From positions 1,746,362 to 1,810,361 of the forward strand of contig NZ_BROD01000001.1 of the NCBI RefSeq assembly GCF_024345225.1: a DNA stretch of 64,000 nt, given 5' to 3'. A program made the position numbers and the translations under genes. This DNA is from Clostridium sp. TW13. GTDB taxonomy: Bacteria > Bacillota > Clostridia > Clostridiales > Clostridiaceae. Shown piece by piece: positions 17,156 through 25,840 of the stretch. Within the stretch, counting starts at the first letter, position 1, and each line of letters opens with the position of its first letter. The notes under the pieces were generated by a model. It did no database searches, was not told the origin of the DNA, and worked only from the letters and a program-made list of their open reading frames with translations.

Positions 17156-17947
17156 TTATGGCTCAAAGAACTTTAATATACAACCATCAATAGTAGTGAC
17201 TTCGCAAGTTTTTCCGCCCCAAGGTTCTGTAACTATTTCAGTTATCTGATTCCAGCCACTTTTCTTAACAAATTTATATAGTTGTTCTATGCCCTGCACA
17301 AGCATAAATGCAACCATTTTTTCAAGTGTATCACCTTTAAACATGTGAATTCCTGTAAATGGTGCAATATGCATCATCTCTATTTCTATTGGTATATTGT
17401 TTACGCAACCGTATATGCCTATTCCATTTTCATCTCTTGAATCAATTTGTCCATACCATCCAAGTACTTCTTTAAACCATTTTATTGTTTTGTCCATGTC
17501 TTGAGTATAATATACTGCTCCTGTTTCCTTTACAACATAACCTCTTTCACTAAAATCACTCATCATTATCTTTCCTCCTGATAAATTAGTTTTTACGGAT
17601 ATATGTGAAAATGTATTTAAACCAGTTTTATTTTTTCTGGCTTTGGATGGAGTAATACCGTGAAATCTAGTAAAAGCTCTTGTAAAACTCTCATTAGTTT
17701 CATAACCATATTTTATGGCTATATCTAAAATACTAGTATCATAACTTATAATTTCATAACCTGCTAAGGTTAATCTACGATTTCTAATATACTCTCCAAC
17801 CGTACAATCACACAATATTGTAAACATTCGTTGAAAATTGAAACTAGATGCGTATATTTCTGCAGCTAATATATCTGCATCGAGTTCTGATTCAAGGTTG
17901 TCTTCAATATAATCAATTGATTTTTGAATGCTTTCTATCCAATCCAC
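17156..17947 (-). CDS. AraC-family regulator fused to a VOC (glyoxalase-fold) domain
   Basis: Residues 8-106 form an N-terminal AraC DNA-binding domain with two helix-turn-helices; signature YIRNRRLTLAGYEI and GYETNESFTRAFTRFHGITP. Residues ~130-263 form a vicinal-oxygen-chelate domain (YYTQDMDKTIKWFKEVLGWYG and GGKTCEVTTIDGCILKFFEP) that probably senses a small ligand. GTG at 17947 follows GGCGGTGA. The DNA-binding part is closely similar to that of the regulator at 57913, which carries a GyrI-like sensor instead. Its target is unknown; no co-directional gene follows closely. Confidence 0.87.
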   Translation of the reverse strand: MDWIESIQKSIDYIEDNLESELDADILAAEIYASSFNFQRMFTILCDCTVGEYIRNRRLTLAGYEIISYDTSILDIAIKYGYETNESFTRAFTRFHGITPSKARKNKTGLNTFSHISVKTNLSGGKIMMSDFSERGYVVKETGAVYYTQDMDKTIKWFKEVLGWYGQIDSRDENGIGIYGCVNNIPIEIEMMHIAPFTGIHMFKGDTLEKMVAFMLVQGIEQLYKFVKKSGWNQITEIVTEPWGGKTCEVTTIDGCILKFFEP

Positions 17948-17989
17948 ATCTTCACCGCCTTACAAAATCTATCATATCAAAATCAGTTT

Positions 17990-18067
17990 TTAGATTCTTG
18001 ATAATTTCTGCTTAAGTTTGTTAGATAAATTGCCTTTATTGGTAGTTACAAAAACTATTTCCTTCAT
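17990..18067 (-). pseudogene. N-terminal remnant of a Ham1/RdgB-like gene
   Basis: Starting at ATG 18067, right after the nucleotidyltransferase stop, the frame reads MKEIVFVTTNKGNLSNKLKQ and stops at 17990. EIVFVTTNKGK is the conserved N-terminus of the non-canonical purine NTP pyrophosphatases (Ham1/RdgB), whose T/S-N-N/K-K-x-K loop binds the nucleotide. Only about 25 codons remain, with the rest deleted. The identification rests on this short match. Confidence 0.45.
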
Positions 18068-18069
18068 AT

Positions 18070-18843
18070 CTATAAACCTTCTTTATTATGTAAGTTTTCA
18101 ATTTCACTTAGCATGTGATCTGCAAATCCAACTAAATTCTTTGAATTTACACTAAATACATTATTTGCATCACTATAATTGTTAAGTGCTCCTTGAATTA
18201 CATCCTTAAATTTCTCAGGAAGATTAATTATAGCCCATTCTCCTCCCTCTTTCTTTGAGCATATCTTTCCATCTTGTAAAAAACATAAAACTCTGCATAA
18301 ATTTAATATATAATATATTGGATTATTTTGAATCTCAGTTTTCGAATCCTCAATATCACTTTTTATAGCTTCAATGTAATATTTTTTAGGTACCTCCTGG
18401 AATATATCCTTTATTGGACTTCCATACAAGCAAATGCCTCTTTCACGTAGTATAACTATATGTGCAGCCAAATCATGATCTTCAAAACCACCACAAATGT
18501 AATTTGGTTGATTTATATATCTATCCTTATGAAAATCCGAAAAATGTAAGACAAAATGTGTAGGATATTTGAAATTTTTAGTATCTTTCTCTAAAAGCAC
18601 ACTCATTTCAAAACCCTTCTTAGGTCCAACTTCTGATAGATTTAATAGCACATCAACTAGCTGTCTCATTTCTTTAAAATCTAGTTTTTCTTTTATAACT
18701 ACTAAAAAGTCTATATCACTTGAGGTTGGATTAAAGCAATTCATTGCTAGTGAACCATGAAGATATATTCCAACAAGATTATCCTTTAATATATCTTTAT
18801 ACGAATTAACGATTTTATTTAAAATTTCAGTTACAGGCAACAT
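18070..18843 (-). CDS. AadA-like nucleotidyltransferase with DUF4111-type C-terminus
   Basis: This 257-residue protein carries the pol-beta nucleotidyltransferase signature GIYLHGSLAMNCFNPTSSDID near residue 25, with the metal-binding Asp pair in SDIDFLVV. The helical C-terminal part matches aminoglycoside 3''/9-adenylyltransferases (AadA/Spc). Enzymes of this type add AMP to streptomycin or spectinomycin, but many homologues have other or unknown substrates. GGAGGG lies inside the end of the GNAT gene, and the two genes overlap by 17 bases, so they are translationally coupled. A related partial gene lies at 63561. Confidence 0.8.
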   Translation of the reverse strand: MLPVTEILNKIVNSYKDILKDNLVGIYLHGSLAMNCFNPTSSDIDFLVVIKEKLDFKEMRQLVDVLLNLSEVGPKKGFEMSVLLEKDTKNFKYPTHFVLHFSDFHKDRYINQPNYICGGFEDHDLAAHIVILRERGICLYGSPIKDIFQEVPKKYYIEAIKSDIEDSKTEIQNNPIYYILNLCRVLCFLQDGKICSKKEGGEWAIINLPEKFKDVIQGALNNYSDANNVFSVNSKNLVGFADHMLSEIENLHNKEGL

Positions 18844-19330
18844 TGATAAGTCCCTCCCTTTTTAACTCATAATATTTAGATGCAATTCCATCTTCAATAA
18901 ATGTATCAACCTCAACAAAGTTATTATTTTGTAGCAGGCCAATTGAACCATAGTTATTTGAATACGTGAAAGCTCCAATTTTAATTATGTGGTACTTATT
19001 GAAGACTTCTTCTATAAATTTTTTTGCTGCTATTGTTGCAATACCTTTTCCCCATAACTCTTTTTCAAAAATTACTATGCTCAACATAGCCATTTTTTTA
19101 TTACTTTCATCAATGCAATAACACCAAATATCTCCTATATATTTGTTATCATAATAAATTACTTTACCGTAGCTCAAAGCATCTTCCTTTACAGATTCAT
19201 CAAATAATCTCAGTGATTTTTCTAAGGAGTTTGTAGTAAAAGGAAATAACTTTTGTATTTCTTCATCTCTAGTTTTTTCCCAGAATACAGTTACATGTTC
19301 TTTCTCTCTTTTTTGCAATGTTATATACAT
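18827..19330 (-). CDS. GNAT-family N-acetyltransferase
   Basis: The 167-residue protein matches the Acetyltransf_3 type, with VIYYDNKYIGDIWCYCID as the central strands. The acetyl-CoA pyrophosphate loop segment is ELWGKGIATIAAKKFIEEVF and the tail is SNNYGSIGLLQNNNFVEV. AGGAGGAG precedes the ATG at 19330. It overlaps the downstream AadA-like gene by 17 bases, so the pair may act together on an amine-bearing compound such as an aminoglycoside. The pairing is seen in the sequence; the substrate is inference. Confidence 0.85.
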   Translation of the reverse strand: MYITLQKREKEHVTVFWEKTRDEEIQKLFPFTTNSLEKSLRLFDESVKEDALSYGKVIYYDNKYIGDIWCYCIDESNKKMAMLSIVIFEKELWGKGIATIAAKKFIEEVFNKYHIIKIGAFTYSNNYGSIGLLQNNNFVEVDTFIEDGIASKYYELKREGLINVACN

Positions 19331-19380
19331 ACAACTCCTCCTTGAATTAAATTATATTTTTGAGCTAGTTTAATTATAAA

Positions 19381-19416
19381 ACCCAAAGAAAATCTTCAGG
19401 AGACTTTTCTTTGGGT
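19381..19416. terminator. Terminator after the HD-like gene
   Basis: The 12-bp stem acccaaagaaaa (19381-19392) pairs with ttttctttgggt (19405-19416). It lies 7 bases beyond the stop of the gene at 19423. Confidence 0.8.
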
Positions 19417-19422
19417 AATAAG

Positions 19423-20952
19423 CTACAATTTCATATACATCTCTTTAGTGTAAAATTGACTAGTTTTTAAGTACTTAGGGATATCTTGCTCCTCGCCATT
19501 GATTGTAATATTAGCATATTTTCTTGCAATTTCTAAAGTGTATGTGTTGTTATCATAAGGTAACTTGCCAATGCAACTTAATTTGATTTTCAATTGCTCG
19601 TCCAAATTTGTTATATTAAATAAGCTTAAAAATCTATTGCATCTTCCTTTAAATGCTTTTTCAGGATCAAGATTTTTGATGTTTTCATTATCAAAAATAA
19701 AGTCTATGTTAAGAACTCCATCCTCATAATAAATATTAGATTTACAGAATTCCTCAACAAATTGACGGTTCATATTTGCACGAGATATTCTTGAGAATTC
19801 TTCTAATTCATCTATCAATATTAATACATCTGATACATCATACAACCCTCTTATCTGCCTAGATTCATTTGTATGATCAGAGATGGCATTTAATATGGCT
19901 TTCTTTGTAAAAAAAGACTTATAATCAATAGAATTTAAATCAACATTAGAATTATCAACATATATGAATGTAGTATTACTAAATGACTTAATAGTCTTCA
20001 TAAGTAAAAAAGCACTCATTACTCCATGTTGATATTGCTCAAAGTCATTTAGATACTGTAATTTTTGGCTTATACTTTCTTGGATAAGTGGTTTAAATTG
20101 CAATTGGTTAGTTAAAAGATTCACTTCTTCTTTGGATAGACTTGACAATACCTTTTCATCTAGTCCAATTAAATTATGATTTTCATCAACATTAAATATT
20201 TTTTCAAGTAATGGTTCTATGGTATTTGTGTCAATGGAACTTACAGCTATACTCATTGTCATAAGCTTTATGAAAGATTCAATATATTGTTGCTGTGATG
20301 AACTATAATCAAAGTTAAACTCACTATAATTCTCTAATGCAAAGTAAGGTAACACTTTGCTAATACAACGATTTATTTTATTTATTTTCTTAATTGGGTA
20401 GCCTAAATCATGAGTTAAGGCTGATATACACCATATGGAATCATCATAATTAAAAACATCAAACTTAGATGCAAAAGAAATAACTTTCTGAAAAGAAGGT
20501 GCAAGAACTGAATCCTTTAGTACCTTTCCTAAATTAACAACAGTGTGCATTTGAGCATTTACCTGAGAAAATAATTCTTTATAACAATCCGTTTTAGTTA
20601 AATACTCTCCCAAGAAATATACCCATAAACAATGTAAGGTGTGATCTCTATAAAATGAATCTGAAGCAAAAATCAATTCTTCAAAATTAACATATTCATC
20701 AAAGTATTTGAATAATTCATCATATCCCCTTCTGTCAGGATCTATATAGCTCATAGATGCTTCAAACAAAGCTTTCCATAAATCTTTAGCTATTTGTATT
20801 TTGTCATGCATATCTCCAGCATCTTTTAATTTTTCAACATTGGCTTTTATTCTTTCCTTTACTTCCCCAGCCTCTTTCAAAAATTCAATGTTCCCTTTTT
20901 CAATTTGCATTAAATAAAAATCTAATACTATCTTTTCATCAATAAAATTCAT
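19423..20952 (-). CDS. Unrecognised 509-residue protein with HD-domain-like metal motif
   Basis: I do not recognise this family. It is soluble, mostly helical and has no signal peptide. Residues fit an HD phosphohydrolase: RDHTLHCLWVYFLG (His104/His107), ALTHDLGYP (His181-Asp182), QHGVMSAF (His309) and ISDHTNESRQIRGLYD (Asp359-His360), followed by VLILIDELEEFSR (Asp381). HD enzymes hydrolyse phosphate esters of nucleotides or act as signalling domains. The spacing between the first His and HD (about 75 residues) is longer than in small HD proteins. The gene is monocistronic, with an ATG at 20952 following a GGGGGC-type site. The function is unknown and the domain call is moderate. Confidence 0.55.
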   Translation of the reverse strand: MNFIDEKIVLDFYLMQIEKGNIEFLKEAGEVKERIKANVEKLKDAGDMHDKIQIAKDLWKALFEASMSYIDPDRRGYDELFKYFDEYVNFEELIFASDSFYRDHTLHCLWVYFLGEYLTKTDCYKELFSQVNAQMHTVVNLGKVLKDSVLAPSFQKVISFASKFDVFNYDDSIWCISALTHDLGYPIKKINKINRCISKVLPYFALENYSEFNFDYSSSQQQYIESFIKLMTMSIAVSSIDTNTIEPLLEKIFNVDENHNLIGLDEKVLSSLSKEEVNLLTNQLQFKPLIQESISQKLQYLNDFEQYQHGVMSAFLLMKTIKSFSNTTFIYVDNSNVDLNSIDYKSFFTKKAILNAISDHTNESRQIRGLYDVSDVLILIDELEEFSRISRANMNRQFVEEFCKSNIYYEDGVLNIDFIFDNENIKNLDPEKAFKGRCNRFLSLFNITNLDEQLKIKLSCIGKLPYDNNTYTLEIARKYANITINGEEQDIPKYLKTSQFYTKEMYMKL

Positions 20953-21078
20953 TTTTTAGCCCCCTAATTATAAGAATAATATCTAAATTATCTCATATTA
21001 TAACACTTATTTCAATCTATGGATTATAATTCTTTGGGTTCAATATTTTATTTATACTCAATAGTTGATAATAAAAAT

Positions 21079-21180
21079 AGACTAAAAGCTGGTAATTTAC
21101 TTTTCGCAGCTTTTAGTCTTTAAAGTTAAGGCATCCAAAATAAATTAGAAGTATCGCTCTTCTAGTTTATTTTTAGATGC
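21079..21180 (-). terminator. Two tandem terminators after the GH2 gene
   Basis: Stem 1 pairs 21131-21151 with 21159-21180 (mostly paired). Stem 2 pairs agactaaaagctg (21079-21091) with cagcttttagtct (21107-21119) and is followed on the minus strand by tatttttatt. Both lie within 120 bases of the GH2 stop. Confidence 0.75.
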
Positions 21181-21197
21181 TTAATTATTTATTGATA

Positions 21198-24002
21198 TTA
21201 GTTAGGTAAAATAGCTTTAAGTTCAGTAATACTTATCTCAGTTTGTGGTTTAAACTTATCAGATCTAACATAATTTAGAATACTGAATAATAGTTGTTTT
21301 GCTTCTGGTTTTTCAATAATTTTCTCAAAATCACAAGCGCACACAAGTAAGTTTCCGTTTGAAACCTTTCCTTCGAATATCAATCCTAATTTATGATTTC
21401 TTTCGAAATTATCAATTGTTTGCACAATTGGTCTTAATTCTTTTGAGGTATCATCCATTATTATAGAACGTGAATTTGAAACTACGTTCCACCATTGATA
21501 AGTTGAATATTCTTCACAAGGAAAATATTTAAAAATTGGATGAGTATTATTGATCAATAATCCCATTGTTCCAACTGGGATCTCTCTATTCATGCTTTCA
21601 GAAATTGTTCTAAACATTGGATAGCACCAAAAATCTGCACAATAGAATCCTTCAATAGATTGTTTTAACTTATCTAATTGAGGAATGATTACTACATTTT
21701 CACCCTTTTCAAGTAATGTAAGCGCAGTTTGGGATAAACTATGAAATATATTTAACCCTGTCTTATCAATAGTAACTCCATTTGGATATACCCATAGCTC
21801 ATAAGTTTTTTCTATATCTGTGTTTTCTACTCTTAATGCTAGAGTTAATTTTTCAGTTTCATTAACTTTTGGCATTTTTACACTTATATCGCCAATACTT
21901 ATATAGTTTTCATTCAAGCTATAAGCTGCAATTTCTCCATTAACGTATATTGAAGTTTGAGATTTTAACTCCCATAATAGCTTAAAGCTGTTTAGTGGAA
22001 TATTCTTATAATAAGTAAGTTCAACATGAGCATTGAAGTTTTCTTCCGCTACATAATTGAATTTATCAAATCTAGCCATAAGTACAGAATCTGAACAGAA
22101 GCTTCTCCATTCTTCAGGTGAGATTAATCCCTTTGACTCCATGAATGCATCTAACATTCCAACTAAAGCTGTACCTTGTCCACTAAAATCTTGTAAATCT
22201 AAAAGTTGAAATCCTGCTAATTTCTTTGTTCTGAAAGCAGTTTCAAGTTCTTCCTTGTAACAAGCAACAGCAAGTTTTCCTGAACATTTAAAGTATTTAT
22301 CAGCTAAATCTCCTAAGCCCTTATCTTCAAGTCTTTGCTTAAAAACCTCAAAGTTTTTAGTTTTTAAAGGCCCGGTATATTTCTCTATTTCATTAAAGTC
22401 TGGATATGTTTCGTATTGACCAATTTCATGAGAAACTACAGGAACATTAGGAATCATATTTTCATCATATTCAGTAGCTTCAACCTTTTTAGCAGTTGTA
22501 CCAAATTGTATTTCTATTGTATTATCTTCTTTAGACGCTGAATTGTTCTCATTATCCAAAGAAGTTGGACAAATATCTTCATCGTAATCCTTCATAGTGT
22601 TTGGCTCTGCAGTTTGTACATGTCCTAAAGGAGCATCACACATTGCGTAAGAACCTCTGTAAAGACGATTTTTTGCAAGCCTAACTCCAGATAAGAAATC
22701 ATCATTTTCTAAGATTACAGGACAAAATTGAAAATTATTTGAACCTTCAGTATATAGATGACGATTATCAAATTGTTTATATCCCTTTAAAATTTCATCT
22801 AATCTTTCTTTGCTTCCCCATAACTCATTACCAAGAGACATCATTGTAAATGAAGGATGGTTTCCAAAAGATTTTAACATAGAGAAACCTTCACTAACTA
22901 AGAAATCCTGTTCTACTTGATTATGATTTTCGTAACTTTCATCAGTTATTGTACCCCAGAATGGTAATTCAGGCTGCATATATATACCAAGCATATCAGC
23001 TGCAATAAAGGCTGCTTCTGGAGGACAGCAAGTATGGAAACGATAATGATTGATTCCATAAGATTTTGACGTTCTCAATACTTTTAACCATTCTTCAACA
23101 GTTGTAGGTGCAAAACCTGTACGTGGGAATATTAATCCATCATGTTTCCCTCTAAGGAAGGTTTTCACTCCATTTATAGTAAATTTATCTCCCGCTGCTT
23201 TGAATTCACGAAGTCCAAAAGTCACTTCGCTTGTATCAATAACAACATCATTATTCATTAGCTTTAAGTTCAATTTATACAAACTTGGACTATATTCACT
23301 CCAAAGTAACGCATTTTCTCCTAAAGAATAAGTAATTGAAATTTCTTTAGAATTAAAAGTAAATAGTTGTTCTTCTGCCTTATGTTCGATCTTACTATTA
23401 AAACTTGTAGCTGAAACTGCAATAACTCCACTTTCTGCACCAACAATTTTAGATCTTATAATAACAGACTTATCTTTAATATTAGTATAAATTTCAGTGT
23501 CTTTTAAATAAGCTTGCTCAAACATCTGTAATTCAATTCTGCCTGTAATACCATTCCAGTTAGTTTGAGTATCTGGAGAAGTTAAATGTCCCCCTTTAGT
23601 AGGATAGCATGTATTATCTACAAGTATGGTAATTATGTGTTTTCCACTTGATAGATAGTTTGTAACATCATAAACATGTGGAGTACAAAGACTATTTTGT
23701 GTGCCAACTTTCTTTCCGTCTATCCAAATTGTAGTAACACGAGTTCTTTCTAGATAAAGAAAACAGTTCTTGCCTGATACTTCATCAGAAAGCTCAATAG
23801 TCTTAGAAAACCAAGCATATCCTTCAAATTTATATTCATCTGTTAAACATCCAATTTCAACGTTTACATTTTTGACACCTTTTTTATAGTAAGAAGTTGT
23901 GCCGGGTAATGTGATTGTATCATTGAATGGCATTTCTGCACCCTTCTTATCTCCATCTAATTGAAAATTCCAAATACCGCTTAAATCAATTGTTTTATAC
24001 AT
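21198..24002 (-). CDS. Glycoside hydrolase family 2 protein (beta-galactosidase/glucuronidase-like)
   Basis: The 934-residue enzyme begins with the GH2 sugar-binding jelly roll (IDLSGIWNFQLDGDKKG, and FKFEGYAWFSKTI-like strand), then an Ig-like domain and the TIM barrel from about 275 (FLRGKHDGLIFPRTG). Glu393 in LGNELWG is the expected acid/base, and Glu526 in VVSHEIGQY is the likely nucleophile. The C-terminal 300 residues are additional beta domains. No signal peptide is present, so it probably cleaves imported beta-glycosides in the cytoplasm. The exact sugar cannot be read. No sugar transporter or regulator adjoins it, which is unusual for a GH2 gene. Confidence 0.88.
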   Translation of the reverse strand: MYKTIDLSGIWNFQLDGDKKGAEMPFNDTITLPGTTSYYKKGVKNVNVEIGCLTDEYKFEGYAWFSKTIELSDEVSGKNCFLYLERTRVTTIWIDGKKVGTQNSLCTPHVYDVTNYLSSGKHIITILVDNTCYPTKGGHLTSPDTQTNWNGITGRIELQMFEQAYLKDTEIYTNIKDKSVIIRSKIVGAESGVIAVSATSFNSKIEHKAEEQLFTFNSKEISITYSLGENALLWSEYSPSLYKLNLKLMNNDVVIDTSEVTFGLREFKAAGDKFTINGVKTFLRGKHDGLIFPRTGFAPTTVEEWLKVLRTSKSYGINHYRFHTCCPPEAAFIAADMLGIYMQPELPFWGTITDESYENHNQVEQDFLVSEGFSMLKSFGNHPSFTMMSLGNELWGSKERLDEILKGYKQFDNRHLYTEGSNNFQFCPVILENDDFLSGVRLAKNRLYRGSYAMCDAPLGHVQTAEPNTMKDYDEDICPTSLDNENNSASKEDNTIEIQFGTTAKKVEATEYDENMIPNVPVVSHEIGQYETYPDFNEIEKYTGPLKTKNFEVFKQRLEDKGLGDLADKYFKCSGKLAVACYKEELETAFRTKKLAGFQLLDLQDFSGQGTALVGMLDAFMESKGLISPEEWRSFCSDSVLMARFDKFNYVAEENFNAHVELTYYKNIPLNSFKLLWELKSQTSIYVNGEIAAYSLNENYISIGDISVKMPKVNETEKLTLALRVENTDIEKTYELWVYPNGVTIDKTGLNIFHSLSQTALTLLEKGENVVIIPQLDKLKQSIEGFYCADFWCYPMFRTISESMNREIPVGTMGLLINNTHPIFKYFPCEEYSTYQWWNVVSNSRSIIMDDTSKELRPIVQTIDNFERNHKLGLIFEGKVSNGNLLVCACDFEKIIEKPEAKQLLFSILNYVRSDKFKPQTEISITELKAILPN

Positions 24003-24197
24003 TTAGCCACCTCTTAATTTGATGTTTTTATCCGATAGCTTAATTATAATGCTTTCATAACATGTTAGAATAGCGTAAATATTATAGGTGTTTTGTCTAT
24101 ATATTTATATCAGCATATATAGTTTTTATTTGATAATGCTGATATAAACAATAGAAACTTTAACTTATTAATAAGAGTGCTATTAAAATATGGACAT

Positions 24198-24782
24198 TTA
24201 TATATTATTTTTTATTATATTTTCAACTAATTGCAGATAATCCCCATCATACAGAATACTTTTCTGAATAATTAATATGGTTATGCCATGAACCAAACTC
24301 CACATTGCTAAAGTTTTTTCTAAATACTGTTCTTTATCTAGATTAATGGATTTAAAATAATTTTCTGCACTACTCTTAAAAATATCAAATGCATTATCAT
24401 CTACAAAAAATTCTTTTTCCTTAATATTTATACTGAATACATTTTCTGATAGAAACATAAATTTTAGATAGTCAGGATTTTCTACCATGAACTTTACATA
24501 TGCTTTTCCCATTTCAACTAATTGTACTTTAGGATTTTCAGCATAGGTGGTTGCTATTTCTTGAATTGCTAAATAAAACCTTTTCCATACTTCTTTTGCA
24601 ATTTCATTAATAAGAGATTCTTTATCTTTAAAATGCTTATACGGTGCAGAATGACTCACACCACACATGCTTGCAACTTTTCTCAAAGAAAATCCTTCAA
24701 CTCCTGCTTGATTGAGAAGCAATAATCCATTATCTATAAGTTGTTGTTTTAAATCGCCATGATGATATTTATTTGTATCCAT
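24198..24782 (-). CDS. TetR-family transcriptional repressor
   Basis: This 194-residue regulator has the TetR DNA-binding domain at the N-terminus: GVEGFSLRKVASMCGVSHSAPYKHFKDKESL. The variable helical C-terminal domain resembles the WHG-type ligand-binding fold. It is transcribed divergently from the flavodoxin-ferredoxin gene at 24989. Two near-palindromic GTTNACANTGTNAAC sites lie in the shared intergenic region, the usual control arrangement. The ATG at 24782 follows a GGGGAA-type site. It probably represses its neighbour until an unknown ligand binds. Confidence 0.9.
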   Translation of the reverse strand: MDTNKYHHGDLKQQLIDNGLLLLNQAGVEGFSLRKVASMCGVSHSAPYKHFKDKESLINEIAKEVWKRFYLAIQEIATTYAENPKVQLVEMGKAYVKFMVENPDYLKFMFLSENVFSINIKEKEFFVDDNAFDIFKSSAENYFKSINLDKEQYLEKTLAMWSLVHGITILIIQKSILYDGDYLQLVENIIKNNI

Positions 24783-24853
24783 CTTTCATTCCCCTTTATA
24801 TTTCATATTATAAATCTACTCCATATTATCTTAAATAAATTATATCACTCTAT

Positions 24854-24908
24854 GTTGACAGTGTAAACTTATAGTGTTATATTGAAATAAAGTTGACAGT
24901 GTAAACTT
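24854..24908 (+). promoter_or_regulatory. Divergent promoter region with two identical TetR-type operators
   Basis: The 15-base near-palindrome gttgacagtgtaaac occurs twice, starting at 24854 and 24892. In the first copy TTGACA (24855-24860) is also a -35 element, with TATATT 17 bases further (24878-24883). A repressor on these sites would block the promoter for the gene at 24989. Confidence 0.75.
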
Positions 24909-24988
24909 TGAAAAATTGATGGATTCCATTCTATTATTTAATCTTAAATCTATTTAAATATATTAATTATGTGTATAGGGGAGAAAAA

Positions 24989-25705
24989 ATGAATCAAGAA
25001 GTTTTAATTGTATGTGAATCAATGTATCATGGAAATACCAAAAAATTAGCAACAGCTATGGGGATAAAATTAAATTGTCGTGTTCTAACATGTGACGAAG
25101 CAAGTAAAGAAAATATAGAAAAGTATAAAATAATTGGGCTTGGATCTGGGATTTATTTCACATCACATCATCCAAAACTCATAGAGTTTGCAAAGAAAAT
25201 AAAAAGCACTCAAAAAGTGTTTATATTTTCAACTCATGGCAGACCATATTTAGGAAAGTATCATGATACTCTTAAACTTTTTTTATCAACTCAAGGAGTA
25301 TCAGTTATAGGTGAATTTTCTTGCAGAGGATATGATTGCACAGGTCCCTATATAATTATGGGTGGTGGCAACAAAGGAAAACCAAATGAAAAAGATGCAA
25401 ATAAAGCAGCTAATTTTGTAAGTCGTGTTTTACCCCAATATTCTAAAAATACTAATGTTACTCATAATGGTAACAACATTGAACTACACTATGAGAGTTG
25501 TGTGGGCTGCGGAAGATGCCAAGCAATCTGTCCAATGAAAGTATTTGAAATGCAAGATAAAAAGCCAATTATAAAAAATGAACTGAATTGCATACATTGT
25601 AGTCTTTGTAAAGACAACTGTCCTTCTCAAGCCATTTCCATACAACATACTTGGAAAGAAGCAATCACCATTGCAAAAAGGCATGTAAACAGAACCTCTC
25701 TATAA
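24989..25705 (+). CDS. Flavodoxin-domain protein with two 4Fe-4S clusters (EFR1-like)
   Basis: The 238-residue protein starts with a flavodoxin-like domain (VLIVCESMYHGNTKKLATAM, residues 3-22, FMN phosphate loop; then GLGSGIYFTSHHPKL). It ends with a bacterial ferredoxin domain with two full motifs, CVGCGRCQAICP and CIHCSLCKDNCP. It should carry electrons between a low-potential donor and a partner in the cytoplasm. The ATG at 24989 has GGGGAG five bases upstream. It is divergent from tetR (24198) and probably repressed by it through the two operators. The electron acceptor is unknown. Confidence 0.88.
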   Translation: MNQEVLIVCESMYHGNTKKLATAMGIKLNCRVLTCDEASKENIEKYKIIGLGSGIYFTSHHPKLIEFAKKIKSTQKVFIFSTHGRPYLGKYHDTLKLFLSTQGVSVIGEFSCRGYDCTGPYIIMGGGNKGKPNEKDANKAANFVSRVLPQYSKNTNVTHNGNNIELHYESCVGCGRCQAICPMKVFEMQDKKPIIKNELNCIHCSLCKDNCPSQAISIQHTWKEAITIAKRHVNRTSL

Positions 25706-25774
25706 ATTTAACCTGACTATAAAGACGCACATTCTAGAATTTCACCCTACATTTACCCTATAGCCTTCTAACAA

Positions 25775-25814
25775 AAAATCCTATGCTCAGTATATATCTT
25801 GCATAGGATTTCTT
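25775..25814 (-). terminator. Terminator after the ABC-F gene
   Basis: The stem aaatcctatgc pairs with gcataggattt around a 13-base loop. On the minus strand a T6 run follows. It could also end the plus-strand flavodoxin transcript. Confidence 0.8.
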
Positions 25815-25840
25815 AATTAGGAATTTAGAAATAAATAACA

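Noticed and set aside
24198-25705. Classical tetracycline resistance pair
   Set aside because: The TetR homologue faces a flavodoxin-ferredoxin, not an efflux pump or ribosome protection protein.
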